In this document: positions 33,106-42,650 of the stretch, in pieces
Numbering within the stretch: position 1 is the first letter of the stretch
Layout: each line of letters opens with the position of its first letter
Assembly (NCBI GenBank): GCA_947448725.1
Contig: CANFOM010000004.1
Span: 1 to 64,000 of the forward strand
Source: Bacteroidota bacterium
GTDB taxonomy: Bacteria; Bacteroidota; Bacteroidia; Chitinophagales; Chitinophagaceae
Length of the DNA stretch: 64,000 nt
Direction of reading: 5' to 3'
Program-made: the position numbers and the translations under genes
The notes under the pieces: generated by a model
What the model saw: only the letters and a program-made list of their open reading frames with translations
What the model was told of the DNA's origin: nothing
The model's database searches: none

Positions 33106-36084
33106 ATGCAACTCAAAGGATTAGTGCGCTTTTTTACATTTGCGCTTATTTTAATTTGTCTTTACCAATTGTCATTTACATTGTTTGTAAGAAACCATGA
33201 AAAGGCAATGGAAGCCAAAGCCAGTTCTTGGATAAAAAAGTTCCCAAAAGCGGAGCAGGTTTACCCTTCTAACAAAGAGGAACAATTATTATATAACGAT
33301 AGCTTAAGTGATATCCAAAAAGTATATTATAAGAGATTATTAGATAGCACCAAAGACACCAAATTAGCATTTGGATTGGTTACTTATGGTACTGCCAAAG
33401 AAAGAGAATTAATGCTAGGCCTTGATTTACAAGGTGGTATGAGCGTTACCATGGAAGTGGGTTTGGATGGTTTAATCAAATCATTAGCCAACTACACCAA
33501 AGATCCTTCCTTTAATACAGCATTGAAAAATGCAGTGGCTAAAAAAGCCAATAGCAAAGCAGACCTTATCTCTATTTTTAGAGATGAATACAGCAGCATC
33601 AATCCTACAGGCAAATTAGCTCCTTTATTTGCAACAAGAAGTAACGGTAAATTAAAATTTGATGCTTCTGATGATGTGGTGACTACTTATTTAAAAGAAC
33701 AAGCAACTCAAGCCTTTAACAATACCTACCGAATTTTAAGAACTCGTATTGATGGTTTTGGTTTAGCTTCTCCTAATATTAATCCAGATGCTACTAAAGG
33801 CATTATCAATATTGAATTGGCTGGCGTGACCGACAAAGAGCGTGTACGTTCTTATTTACAGTCTACCGCTAACCTGCAATTTTTTGAAGTGTATACTTTT
33901 GAAAATAAAGATTTTCAAAATGGTATTGTTGCTGCTGATAAAGCCATTGAAGCTAGTTTAAATGGAATTAAAGATTCAAATTCAACGGCCAAAGCAGATA
34001 CTTCAAGATTAAATCCAAACAAAAATCCATTATTAAGAACGGTACAGTTTACGCAACCCTACCAAGGAAAAAATGGTCAAAATATATTCCCTGCTGAAAT
34101 TGGCTATATCTTGAAAAAAGATACTGGAAAATTAAATAGCTATTTAGCGATGGCAGAAGTGAAATCAAAATTCCCTTCTAATTTAGTTTTCATGTATGGT
34201 AAAATGGAATCAGATGATGCCAAAACTAAAGATGTAGTTCCTATCTACGCTATTAAAACATTGGAAAATGGTCAAGCTGAATTAGAAGGAGACCATGTTG
34301 CCAATGCTGCACAAGATTTTGATGAAAGAGGTCGTGTAGCCATTAAAATGAATATGGATAAAATGGGTACCAATATTTGGGCAAAAATGACTTCAAAAAA
34401 TATTGGCAAACCACTTGCTATTGTTTTAGATAACATTGTATACTCAGCACCTAATGTAAACGATGCCATCACTACTGGTAACTCACAAATATCTGGAAGC
34501 TACTCCTTAAAAACAGCTCAAGATTTAGCTGAAATTTTAGAGAGTGGTAAATTACCTGCTCCTGCTAAAATTGTTCAAGAACAACAAGTAGGTCCAACTT
34601 TAGGTAAGGCCTCTATTCAAGGTGGTGCAATGGCATTTGGTATTGCATTCTTGGTAATCTTTTCTTTGATGCTACTATACTTTAACACAGGTGGTTGGGT
34701 AGCGAACATCGCATTAATTTTAAACTTACTTTTTACTATAGGTATTTTAAGTGCGCTTGGATTTACTTTAACTGCTCCTGGTATTGCCGGTTTGGTATTG
34801 ACCATTGGTATGGCAGTAGATACTAACGTAATTATATTTGAGCGTATCAAAGAGGAATTAACCAAAGGCAAAAGTTATCAATTGGCCGTTACAGATGGTT
34901 ACAAACGTTCTATGTCTCCAGTATTGGATGCTCACGTTACTACCCTTTTAACCGCTTGTATCTTAGCTTATTTTGGATTAGGTCCTGTATTAGGTTTCGC
35001 AACCACACAAATCATTGGTATCTTATTGTCTTTGTTCTGTGGAATTTTAGTATCTCGTTTAATTACAGATATCTACACCAGCAAAAACAGACACTTCGAA
35101 TATTTCACTGGAGTTTCTAGAAAAATTTTCCAACACGCTTCTTTCAAATTTATCGAATTCAGAAAGTACGCTTACATGTTATCTGCAGTAGTATTGGTAA
35201 TGGGTATTGCTAGTTTCTTTAACGGATTTGATCAAGGAGTTGAATTTGCAGGAGGAAGAAGTTATACTGTTAAATTTAATAAAGCAGTTAACATTGAATC
35301 TGTAAGAGACGATTTGAAAATAGTATTTGGTGAAGCCCCAATTATTAAAACAATTGATACAAAAAATCAAATCAACATTACTACTTCTTATAAAATTAAA
35401 GAACAAGGAAATAATATCGATCAAGAAGTAGAAGGTTTATTGTTTAAAGGATTAAGCAAACAAATACCAGCAGGTACTACCTTCAAAGAATTTGAAACAA
35501 CTTACAAACAAGGTTCTCAAACAGTATTGCCTACTATTTCCGAAGACTTAAAAGCAGGTGCAACCAAAGCCACTATTTTTGCTTTAATTGCTATTTGTTT
35601 ATACATCTTTATTCGTTTCCGTGATTGGAGATACTCTTTAGGTACAATCTTCTCTTTGTTACACGATGTATTTGTAACATTGATTGTATTTAGCTTCTTA
35701 AGAAAAGTAGTTCCTTTCCCATTAGAAATTGATCAGCACTTTATTGCAGCCGTATTAACGGTGATAGGTTTCTCGATGAACGATACCGTAATTGTTTATG
35801 ACCGTATTCGTGAGGACAGCCAATTAATGAAAGGTGCAGACAATGCAACTATCATCAATAAAGCAATTAACCAAACCTTGAGTCGTACTATCATGACTTC
35901 CTTAACGGTATTCTTAACCATCTTAATCTTATTCATCTTTGGTGGAGAAGTAACAAGAGGTTTTGCATTTGCTATGTTAATTGGGGTAATCACTGGTACC
36001 TACTCTTCTATATTTGTAGCAGCTCCAGTATTGGTTGACTTCTCAAGAAGCAAACCTTTGGGCCGCACCGAAAAGAAAAAATAA
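33106..36084 (+). CDS. secDF: Fused protein translocase SecDF
   Basis: 992 residues. The SecD half has LGLDLQGGMSVTMEV, the large P1 periplasmic domain with RIDGFGLASPNINPD, and about six membrane helices including GLVLTIGMAVDTNVIIFERI. The SecF half begins near FDQGVEFAGGRSYTVKFN and repeats the helix set (VIGFSMNDTVIVYDRIRED). SecDF uses the proton-motive force to pull exported proteins through SecYEG. Fused SecDF is common in Bacteroidota. Own promoter and terminator. Confidence 0.97.
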   Translation: MQLKGLVRFFTFALILICLYQLSFTLFVRNHEKAMEAKASSWIKKFPKAEQVYPSNKEEQLLYNDSLSDIQKVYYKRLLDSTKDTKLAFGLVTYGTAKERELMLGLDLQGGMSVTMEVGLDGLIKSLANYTKDPSFNTALKNAVAKKANSKADLISIFRDEYSSINPTGKLAPLFATRSNGKLKFDASDDVVTTYLKEQATQAFNNTYRILRTRIDGFGLASPNINPDATKGIINIELAGVTDKERVRSYLQSTANLQFFEVYTFENKDFQNGIVAADKAIEASLNGIKDSNSTAKADTSRLNPNKNPLLRTVQFTQPYQGKNGQNIFPAEIGYILKKDTGKLNSYLAMAEVKSKFPSNLVFMYGKMESDDAKTKDVVPIYAIKTLENGQAELEGDHVANAAQDFDERGRVAIKMNMDKMGTNIWAKMTSKNIGKPLAIVLDNIVYSAPNVNDAITTGNSQISGSYSLKTAQDLAEILESGKLPAPAKIVQEQQVGPTLGKASIQGGAMAFGIAFLVIFSLMLLYFNTGGWVANIALILNLLFTIGILSALGFTLTAPGIAGLVLTIGMAVDTNVIIFERIKEELTKGKSYQLAVTDGYKRSMSPVLDAHVTTLLTACILAYFGLGPVLGFATTQIIGILLSLFCGILVSRLITDIYTSKNRHFEYFTGVSRKIFQHASFKFIEFRKYAYMLSAVVLVMGIASFFNGFDQGVEFAGGRSYTVKFNKAVNIESVRDDLKIVFGEAPIIKTIDTKNQINITTSYKIKEQGNNIDQEVEGLLFKGLSKQIPAGTTFKEFETTYKQGSQTVLPTISEDLKAGATKATIFALIAICLYIFIRFRDWRYSLGTIFSLLHDVFVTLIVFSFLRKVVPFPLEIDQHFIAAVLTVIGFSMNDTVIVYDRIREDSQLMKGADNATIINKAINQTLSRTIMTSLTVFLTILILFIFGGEVTRGFAFAMLIGVITGTYSSIFVAAPVLVDFSRSKPLGRTEKKK

Positions 36085-36102
36085 TCTTAACTGATTTATA
36101 AT

Positions 36103-36135
36103 AAAAAAGCCTCCCTATTTTCGGGAGGCTTTTTT
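36103..36135 (+). terminator. Intrinsic terminator after secDF
   Basis: AAAAAAGCCTCCC-TATTTTC-GGGAGGCTTTTTT, a perfect 13-bp stem. Confidence 0.92.
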
Positions 36136-36143
36136 AATGCAAA

Positions 36144-36293
36144 TCCTTAAATGCAATCTGAAATTTGTTTAAAATTAGATTTGAGTAATTTGATTTTTTA
36201 AGAAAGAAATGCTGTTCTGAGCGAGCATTTGAGCGAAGCGATTGCGAGACGAGGAATAGACATTTTTTCAAAAAAATCTAACTAAACTGGCTA
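36144..36293. repeat. Tandem repeat, copy 1
   Basis: 150-bp unit beginning TCCTTAAATGC and ending AAACTGGCTA. Its first about 34 bp and last about 102 bp are identical to copy 2, with a divergent middle of about 15-20 bp. The core (about 36209-36262) is much richer in G and C than the surroundings, with GAGCG/GCGAG words resembling dispersed Bacteroidota intergenic repeats. Confidence 0.85.
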
Positions 36294-36294
36294 T

Positions 36295-36449
36295 TCCTTA
36301 AATGCAATCTGAAATTTGTTTAAAATTAAATTTAAATAAATTGTGTTGATTTTTTAAGAAAGAAATGCTGTTCTGAGCGAGCATTTGAGCGAAGCGATTG
36401 CGAGACGAGGAATAGACATTTTTTCAAAAAAATCTAACTAAACTGGCTA
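36295..36449. repeat. Tandem repeat, copy 2
   Basis: 155-bp second copy that ends 4 bp before the stop codon of the IscA/ErpA gene. It differs from copy 1 mainly by substitutions and a 5-bp length change near 36328-36347. The conserved part contains ATTTTTTCAAAAAAAT and the G/C-richer GAGCG/GCGAG core. Confidence 0.85.
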
Positions 36450-36452
36450 ATT

Positions 36453-36815
36453 TTAAACCGCAAATGAAGTACCGCATCCACAGGTACTAGAAGCATTGGG
36501 ATTGTTGAAAGTAAATCCACGGCTATTGAGCCCACCCTGCCAATCTATTTGCATCGCATAAAGATAAATTTGATGTGCTGTTTCTATGCAGCAAGGAACC
36601 CCTTCAAATGTAAAAAGTTCATCATCGGCTTTAGGTAATTCAAAACCTAAAATGTAGGTCATTCCACTGCAGCCACCTCCTTTTACACCCACTTTCAATC
36701 TTTGTTGTTGATCAAAGTTGGGTTCGGCCATTAAACGGTTAATTTCTGTTATTGCACCAGCTGTAAATGAAACAGGGGTACTTAGCATAGTATTAGAAGC
36801 GGTATTGGTAGACAT
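36453..36815 (-). CDS. Iron-sulfur cluster assembly protein, IscA/ErpA (HesB) family
   Basis: 120 residues. The three cluster-binding cysteines are in VKGGGCSGMTY (Cys49) and the C-terminal STCGCGTSF (Cys112, Cys114). It acts as an A-type carrier that passes Fe-S clusters to apoproteins. The N-terminal about 15 residues are an extension poor in conserved positions. No other isc or suf gene is adjacent, and the tandem repeat abuts its 3' end. Confidence 0.95.
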   Translation of the reverse strand: MSTNTASNTMLSTPVSFTAGAITEINRLMAEPNFDQQQRLKVGVKGGGCSGMTYILGFELPKADDELFTFEGVPCCIETAHQIYLYAMQIDWQGGLNSRGFTFNNPNASSTCGCGTSFAV

Positions 36816-36930
36816 AACTGAATTTTAATAGTACAAAAATACAAATTATAGCTGATGATAGGCATCAAAGCCTATTTCGAAAATAGAAATAATTGAAGCC
36901 CTTCTGTTTTAATTTTTCGTAAATTTATGG

Positions 36931-38499
36931 ATGCAAAAAGGGGATAAAAAGACAGATAGTGGGATAGACATTCATAAGGTATACACCAGCAAAGATTTAC
37001 CGCCGCATTTAAATGGGAACTTGCAGCCAGGTGAATTTCCTTATACGCGTGGCGTCCAATCCGATATGTATCGGGGTAAATTATGGACGATGCGCCAGTA
37101 CGCTGGCTTCTCCACTGCAGAAGAAAGCAATAAACGTTATCATTTTTTATTAGGGCAAGGCGTTATGGGATTAAGTGTTGCTTTTGATTTGCCCACACAA
37201 ATTGGATACGATGCAGATGATGCTTTAGCCGATGGTGAAGTAGGAAAAGTAGGGGTATCCATTTGTTCCTTAGAAGACATGGAAATTTTATTCAAAGACA
37301 TTCCATTGGATAAGATTAGCACTTCTATGACCATCAATTCTACAGCCTTTATATTATTGGCATTGTATGTAGCCATGGCTAAAAAAAGAGGCATTGCGCT
37401 GGATCAATTAGCGGGTACCATACAAAATGATATTTTAAAAGAATACGCAGCAAGAGGTACTTATATCTATCCACCCAAACCATCCATGCGTATCATTACT
37501 GATATTTTTGAATGGTGTGGATTGCACTTACCAAAATGGAATAGTATTTCAATATCAGGCTATCATATCAGAGAAGCAGGAAGTACGGCCGTACAAGAAA
37601 TTGCATTCACACTAAGTAATGGAAAAGCTTATGTGCAAGCAGCCAAAGAAAAAGGATTAGATATTAATGTATTTGGGAAAAGACTTTCTTTTTTCTTTAA
37701 TGCACATAATAATTTATTTGAAGAAGTAGCCAAATTTAGAGCCGCCAGAAAAATGTGGGCTCAAATTATGAGGGACTTAGGGGCTACCGACGAAAAAGCA
37801 TTGATGCTTCGTTTTCATACACAAACCGGAGGCGCTACTTTAACTGCACAACAACCACTGAATAATGTGAGCAGAGTAACCATACAAACCATTGCAGCAG
37901 TATTGGGAGGCACCCAAAGCCTTCATACCAATAGTTATGATGAAGCATTGGGCTTACCTACCGAAAATGCCGCCAGCATAGCACTTCGTACACAACAAAT
38001 TGTTGCGTTTGAAAGCGGTATAGCAGATAGTGCCGACCCATTGGCAGGAAGTTATTTCGTAGAAAATTTAACTAGCGAAATAGAACAAAAAGCATTGGCT
38101 TTAATGAAACAAGTGGATGACCTTGGCGGAAGTGTAAGTGCCATTGAAAATGGGTTCATGCAAAATAAAATTGCAGAAAGTGCTTATGCCTATCAAAAAG
38201 AAATTGAGTCCAAAGAAAAAATAATAGTGGGTGTGAATGAATTTAAATCCGACACTGCCGAAAAAATTCCAATTTTAAGAATTGACGAACAAATAAGAAC
38301 CACCCAAATTGAAAAATTAAATATCCTAAAATCAAAACGCGATCAAAGTAAAGTAACTACCTGCTTAAAAAATATTAAGGACGCGGCTCAATCCACAACC
38401 AATTTAATGCCTTCCGTTATAGAAGCTGTTGAAGCACATTGTACTTTAGGAGAAATAGCCAATGTGTTAAGATCGGTTTTTGGCGAATATCAATCATAA
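36931..38499 (+). CDS. Methylmalonyl-CoA mutase-family catalytic subunit without B12 domain
   Basis: 522 residues, the length of the catalytic TIM-barrel chain alone; the C-terminal cobalamin domain is absent and would have to come from a separate subunit not in this window. Conserved blocks include [62 protein letters not shown] and [19 protein letters not shown]. The active-site His (in SGYH) and the Arg (in ARGTY) that grips the substrate carboxylate in methylmalonyl-CoA mutase are kept. At the position of the classical substrate-packing Tyr there is Gln (TRGVQ). Substrate is probably a branched acyl-CoA such as methylmalonyl-CoA, but this is unproven. Confidence 0.9.
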   Translation: MQKGDKKTDSGIDIHKVYTSKDLPPHLNGNLQPGEFPYTRGVQSDMYRGKLWTMRQYAGFSTAEESNKRYHFLLGQGVMGLSVAFDLPTQIGYDADDALADGEVGKVGVSICSLEDMEILFKDIPLDKISTSMTINSTAFILLALYVAMAKKRGIALDQLAGTIQNDILKEYAARGTYIYPPKPSMRIITDIFEWCGLHLPKWNSISISGYHIREAGSTAVQEIAFTLSNGKAYVQAAKEKGLDINVFGKRLSFFFNAHNNLFEEVAKFRAARKMWAQIMRDLGATDEKALMLRFHTQTGGATLTAQQPLNNVSRVTIQTIAAVLGGTQSLHTNSYDEALGLPTENAASIALRTQQIVAFESGIADSADPLAGSYFVENLTSEIEQKALALMKQVDDLGGSVSAIENGFMQNKIAESAYAYQKEIESKEKIIVGVNEFKSDTAEKIPILRIDEQIRTTQIEKLNILKSKRDQSKVTTCLKNIKDAAQSTTNLMPSVIEAVEAHCTLGEIANVLRSVFGEYQS

Positions 38500-38535
38500 A
38501 AATTCTATTAATTACATTCATCAATAAAATCACCC

Positions 38536-39834
38536 ATGAGAAAAATTAGTTTAATCGTTTTTAGTTTAGTACTAATAAGTATAAATAGTTGGGCACAAGA
38601 ATTGCCAAAAAACTATAGCCAGCTTGTAAAAGAAGTGGAGCCTCAGTTAATTAGTTGGAGACAACATTTTCATGAAAATCCAGAACTATCCAACCGTGAA
38701 TATAATACGGGAAAATTCATTGCAGACTATTTAAAAACATTAGGTCTGGAAGTTCAATATCCTGTTGCGAAAACAGGCGTGGTGGCAATTTTAAAAGGAG
38801 GCAAGCCAGGTCCTGTTGTTGCATTAAGAGCTGATATTGATGCTTTACCTGTAACCGAAAGAACCCCTATCCATTTTGCTTCTAAAGTAACTGCCGATTT
38901 TGCTGGACAAAAAGTGGGCGTAAGTCATGCCTGTGGACATGATTCACATATTTCAATTTTAATGGCAACTGCAAAAGTTCTAACTGCTATGCAAAAAGAA
39001 GTTCCTGGAACAGTGGTATTCTTATTTCAACCAGCCGAGGAAGGCCCTCCAGGTACTGAAGAAGGCGGTGCTCCATTAATGATTAAAGAAGGTGCATTAG
39101 ATCATCCAAAAGTGGATGCGGTATTTGGTCTTCATATTGAAGCACAAATTCCTGTAGGAACTATTGCTTATAAGTCTGGAGCTTTTATGGCTTCATCTGA
39201 CTGGTTCACGATTAAAGTAAATGGCAAAGGAAGTCATGGTTCACAACCTTGGGGAGGAGTTGACCCGATTGCTGCATCGGCTCAAATTATTGAAGGATTG
39301 CAACATATTGTGAGTCGCCAAATGGATTTAACCAAAGCACCACTAGTAATCACTGTAGGAACCATCAACAGTGGAGTACGTTCCAATATTATTCCTGAAA
39401 CAGCAGTAATGACCGGTACCATCAGAACATTGGATGGTGGTATGCAAAAAGAAGTTCATGAAAGAATTAAAAATACAGTAAAAGCTATAGCAGCAAGTTC
39501 TGGTGCTACTGCAGATGTAACCATTGATACAAAAACATTGGTCACTTACAATGACCCTGCATTGGTTAAAAAAACTGCCTCTTCTTTACTAAAAGCTGCA
39601 GGTGGTGAAAATAATATTATGGAAACTACTTGGCAAACTGGTGCCGAAGACTTTTCCTATTTTGCAGAAAAAGCCCCTAGTTTCTTTTTTTACTTAGGAG
39701 GTTTGCCTAAAGGCAAAAATGCAAATGACGCTGCTTCACATCATACCCCAGATTTTTACATTGATGAATCTGGATTTATTGTGGGTGTTAAAGCTTTTTG
39801 TCAATTGGTTTTTGATTATGGAAAAACAAAATAG
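38536..39834 (+). CDS. Exported M20-family amidohydrolase
   Basis: 432 residues with a signal peptide (1-21, ending SWAQ). Metal-binding segments are SHACGHDSHISILM, FQPAEEGPPGT and the C-terminal HHTPDFYIDE. The dimerisation domain is in the middle (about 210-330). Relatives hydrolyse hippurate, N-acetyl amino acids or carboxypeptidase substrates; this one should act in the periplasm. It begins 36 bp after the mutase gene and is followed by a bidirectional terminator. Confidence 0.92.
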   Translation: MRKISLIVFSLVLISINSWAQELPKNYSQLVKEVEPQLISWRQHFHENPELSNREYNTGKFIADYLKTLGLEVQYPVAKTGVVAILKGGKPGPVVALRADIDALPVTERTPIHFASKVTADFAGQKVGVSHACGHDSHISILMATAKVLTAMQKEVPGTVVFLFQPAEEGPPGTEEGGAPLMIKEGALDHPKVDAVFGLHIEAQIPVGTIAYKSGAFMASSDWFTIKVNGKGSHGSQPWGGVDPIAASAQIIEGLQHIVSRQMDLTKAPLVITVGTINSGVRSNIIPETAVMTGTIRTLDGGMQKEVHERIKNTVKAIAASSGATADVTIDTKTLVTYNDPALVKKTASSLLKAAGGENNIMETTWQTGAEDFSYFAEKAPSFFFYLGGLPKGKNANDAASHHTPDFYIDESGFIVGVKAFCQLVFDYGKTK

Positions 39835-39851
39835 ATTAAAATAGTTCCAAT

Positions 39852-39888
39852 AAAAAAGCTGCCCTTATACATAGGGGCAGCTTTTTTT
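39852..39888 (+). terminator. Bidirectional terminator between amidohydrolase and YggS genes
   Basis: AAAAAAGCTGCCC and GGGCAGCTTTTTT form a 13-bp stem with A and T runs on both sides, serving convergent genes. Confidence 0.9.
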
Positions 39889-39903
39889 ATAATTTTTTTT
39901 CAA

Positions 39904-40578
39904 TTATACAACTAAATTTCTAGCTCCAAAAAGCAAGCTTCCAATTCTAACCATCGTACTACCTTCTTTAATGGCGAGTACATAGTCGCCACTCATACCC
40001 ATACTTAAGGTATCAAAATGCACATTATTCAATTTAGTTTTTACTTGATTAAAGGTGGTCGCCAACCCATCAAATTCTTTTTTAAGAATTGTTTGATCCT
40101 CTGTAAAACTTGCCATACCCATTAATCCTTTAATAACCACATTGGGGTACTTTTCCAATCGGCCGCTTTCTATTAACTCCATTAAACTTGCCCAATCAAA
40201 TCCAAACTTAGTTTCTTCACTGGCAATATGCACTTGTAATAAGCAACTAATAATTCGATGATTTTTGATGGCTTGCTTATTAATTTCTTTCAACAATTTC
40301 TCTCCATCTACGCCATGTATCAAATGTACAAATGGAGCAATCTGTTTTGCTTTATTAGATTGTAAATGTCCTATAAAATGCCATTGAATGTCTTTAGGGA
40401 GTGTTGCTTCTTTATCCACTAATTCTTGCACATAGTTTTCGCCAAATGCACGATGACCCAATTCGTACAAAGCTTGAATGTCTTCGTTGGGCTTGGTTTT
40501 ACTAACTGCTACTAAAGTAACATTTGCCGCATCTACGATGGCCTTTATTGTTTGATAGGCTTCTTTATGAACAGACAT
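39904..40578 (-). CDS. YggS/PLPBP family pyridoxal phosphate homeostasis protein
   Basis: 224 residues. PLP lysine in VAVSKTKP (Lys27), HRAFGENYVQEL, HFIGHLQSNKAK and GLMGMASF are family marks. It binds PLP without known catalysis and buffers vitamin B6 pools. It follows the acyl-CoA dehydrogenase gene by 5 bp, so the two are probably one transcript. Confidence 0.96.
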   Translation of the reverse strand: MSVHKEAYQTIKAIVDAANVTLVAVSKTKPNEDIQALYELGHRAFGENYVQELVDKEATLPKDIQWHFIGHLQSNKAKQIAPFVHLIHGVDGEKLLKEINKQAIKNHRIISCLLQVHIASEETKFGFDWASLMELIESGRLEKYPNVVIKGLMGMASFTEDQTILKKEFDGLATTFNQVKTKLNNVHFDTLSMGMSGDYVLAIKEGSTMVRIGSLLFGARNLVV

Positions 40579-40583
40579 CTATT

Positions 40584-41738
40584 TTATTTAGTTATATTTC
40601 TTCCAATGACCATTTTTTGAATTTCGCTTGTCCCTTCATAGATCTGCGTAATTTTTGCATCCCGCATTAATCTTTCTACATGGTATTCTTTTACAAAACC
40701 ATATCCCCCATGCACCTGAACCGCTTCCGTGGCCACCCACATGGCTGTATCACTTGCATGCAATTTAGCCATTGCTGCCGATATAGTATAATCTAATCCT
40801 TGATCTTTTTCCCAAGCTGCATGATAACAAAGCAATCTGGCTGATTGAATTTTTGTTGCCATTTCGGCCAATTTAAATTGAATGGCTTGATGTTCATGTA
40901 TGGGCTTGCCAAAGGATTGTCTTTGTTTGCTATAGGCCAAAGCTAATTCATAGGCGCCACTTGCTATGCCCAATGCTTGCGCTGCAATACCAATTCTTCC
41001 GCCATTTAAAGTTTTCATCGCAAAAGTAAAACCAAAACCATCTGCTCCAATTCTATTTTCCTTTGACACTTTCACATCTGTAAATGATACCGAATGTGTA
41101 TCACTACCTCTAATACCTAATTTATTTTCTTTTGCTCCTACTAAAATACCTGGTGTATTTTTTTCAACAATAAAAGCATTAATCCCTTTGGATCCTTTTG
41201 AAGCATCTGTTTGTGCCATCACCAAATACACCGATGCAGTTGATCCATTGGTAATCCAATTTTTTACTCCATTTATTAGGTAATGATCTCCTTGATCAAT
41301 GGCCGATGTATGTTGATGGGTTGCATCACTGCCCGCTTCTGGTTCGCTTAATAAAAATGCTCCAATATATAATGCACCGTCTTTTTTACCATGCGCTAAG
41401 GGAGTTAAATATTTTTTCTTTTGTTCCTCTGTTGCATAATGTTCTAAGCCCCAGCATACCAAACTATTATTTACACTCATCACCACACTTACACTTGCAT
41501 CTACTTTACTAATTTCTTCCATAGCAATTACATAACTAATCGTGTCCATACCTGCTCCCCCAAATTCAGGAGAAGCCATCATGCCTAAAAAACCTAAGTC
41601 GGCTAATTGTTCTAATGGTTCTATGGGAAATTTTTGATGTTCATCTCGTTCAATCACTCCGGGTAAACATTGTTGTTGCGCAAAAGCACGAGCTGCTTTT
41701 TGAATCATTAACTGCTCCTCTGTTAACTTGAAATCCAT
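40584..41738 (-). CDS. Acyl-CoA dehydrogenase
   Basis: 384 residues, standard length. Flavin-binding segments (YIGAFLLSEPEAGSD, NGVKNWITNGS) and the catalytic glutamate in YEGTSEIQKMVIGR (Glu368) are in place, as in short-chain or butyryl-CoA dehydrogenases. It oxidises acyl-CoA to enoyl-CoA in the cytosol, passing electrons to ETF. Its promoter region shows an 18-bp palindrome flush against a -7 box, a layout expected for repression. Confidence 0.96.
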   Translation of the reverse strand: MDFKLTEEQLMIQKAARAFAQQQCLPGVIERDEHQKFPIEPLEQLADLGFLGMMASPEFGGAGMDTISYVIAMEEISKVDASVSVVMSVNNSLVCWGLEHYATEEQKKKYLTPLAHGKKDGALYIGAFLLSEPEAGSDATHQHTSAIDQGDHYLINGVKNWITNGSTASVYLVMAQTDASKGSKGINAFIVEKNTPGILVGAKENKLGIRGSDTHSVSFTDVKVSKENRIGADGFGFTFAMKTLNGGRIGIAAQALGIASGAYELALAYSKQRQSFGKPIHEHQAIQFKLAEMATKIQSARLLCYHAAWEKDQGLDYTISAAMAKLHASDTAMWVATEAVQVHGGYGFVKEYHVERLMRDAKITQIYEGTSEIQKMVIGRNITK

Positions 41739-41754
41739 ACCTCAATAATTTCTA

Positions 41755-41780
41755 CAAATTTACACTAACATATGTTAGTG
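41755..41780 (-). promoter_or_regulatory. Acyl-CoA dehydrogenase promoter with 18-bp palindromic operator
   Basis: On the minus strand the perfect palindrome CACTAACATATGTTAGTG (41763-41780) is followed directly by the -7 box TAAATTTG (41755-41762), 16 bp before the ATG. The palindrome takes the place of the -33 region and overlaps the stop codon of the amidase gene. Confidence 0.6.
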
Positions 41781-42635
41781 CGATAATTTATTTTTTATTA
41801 ATTGAGCTAAAACAGATTTATCGCGCTCTTCCATGGTTGCAGTACTGTCTTGTCTAAAATGACGTTTGAAAGCAAGAATGGCTGTATTGGTATCTTTAAT
41901 GTCATACCCCACCATGGATAAAGCCAGTGGAATAGATAGTCCTGTTGGTAAAGAATCGGTCAATGTAGGTTCAAACCAAACACCAAAGCCGTTGATAGCC
42001 AATTGTGCCCATGGAAATTGAATATTTGGATCTACTTTTCTTACAGGTGCAATATCCCCATGCCCAATAAAATTATTAGTGGGTATTTTATAGGTCTCTT
42101 TTAATTTAGCCAATAATAAAAGTAAACTGTTTATTTGCGCGCTATCAAAAGGCTCAAATCCATTGTTGTCTAATTCAATGCCTATGGAACTTGAATTGAT
42201 GTCGGTATTATTTCCCCATTTGGCAAGGCCCCCATGCCATGCCCTTAAATAGTCATTCAACATATGATGTATGGTTCCATCTTTACAAATTACATAATGC
42301 GCACTCACTTTGGTTCTTTCTAATGTGAAGGTTCTTAATGTTTGTTCACATGAATTTTGAGCCGTATGATGAATGATAACAAAATTAGGTTTACGTAAAT
42401 CAAAATTGGTGGTCCCTACCCATGCTGTTGCTTTTGGCAATTGATCGATGATTTGAATGCCTGGATTTTCTTTAAGTTGTTTTACTAAAATGGATCTTTG
42501 ATGTTGGTAAATGCGATTGGTTTTAGCATAGGGAAAATGATTACAGGCAATAAGTGTAAGGAGTAATAAAGCGCCCAGTAAGGATACAGCTTTTTTATGA
42601 AATTGCATTGTATAAGTATTTTTTTGGCCCCTCAT
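41775..42635 (-). CDS. N-acetylmuramoyl-L-alanine amidase (amidase_2) lipoprotein
   Basis: 286 residues from ATG 42635; ATG 42608 would give an equally good signal. Lipobox LIAC marks it as a lipoprotein. Zinc ligands are in FVIIHHTAQ, FIGHGDIAPVRKVDP and the matching His/Asp; SIGIELDNNG is the conserved strand. It cuts the amide between muramic acid and the stem peptide, for wall turnover or recycling. Located after aguA on the same strand, 15 bp away. Confidence 0.92.
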   Translation of the reverse strand: MRGQKNTYTMQFHKKAVSLLGALLLLTLIACNHFPYAKTNRIYQHQRSILVKQLKENPGIQIIDQLPKATAWVGTTNFDLRKPNFVIIHHTAQNSCEQTLRTFTLERTKVSAHYVICKDGTIHHMLNDYLRAWHGGLAKWGNNTDINSSSIGIELDNNGFEPFDSAQINSLLLLLAKLKETYKIPTNNFIGHGDIAPVRKVDPNIQFPWAQLAINGFGVWFEPTLTDSLPTGLSIPLALSMVGYDIKDTNTAILAFKRHFRQDSTATMEERDKSVLAQLIKNKLSH

Positions 42636-42650
42636 TATTAAATTTTACAA

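Noticed and set aside
36144-36449. CRISPR array
   Set aside because: Only two units of about 150 bp with no spacer structure and no cas genes nearby.
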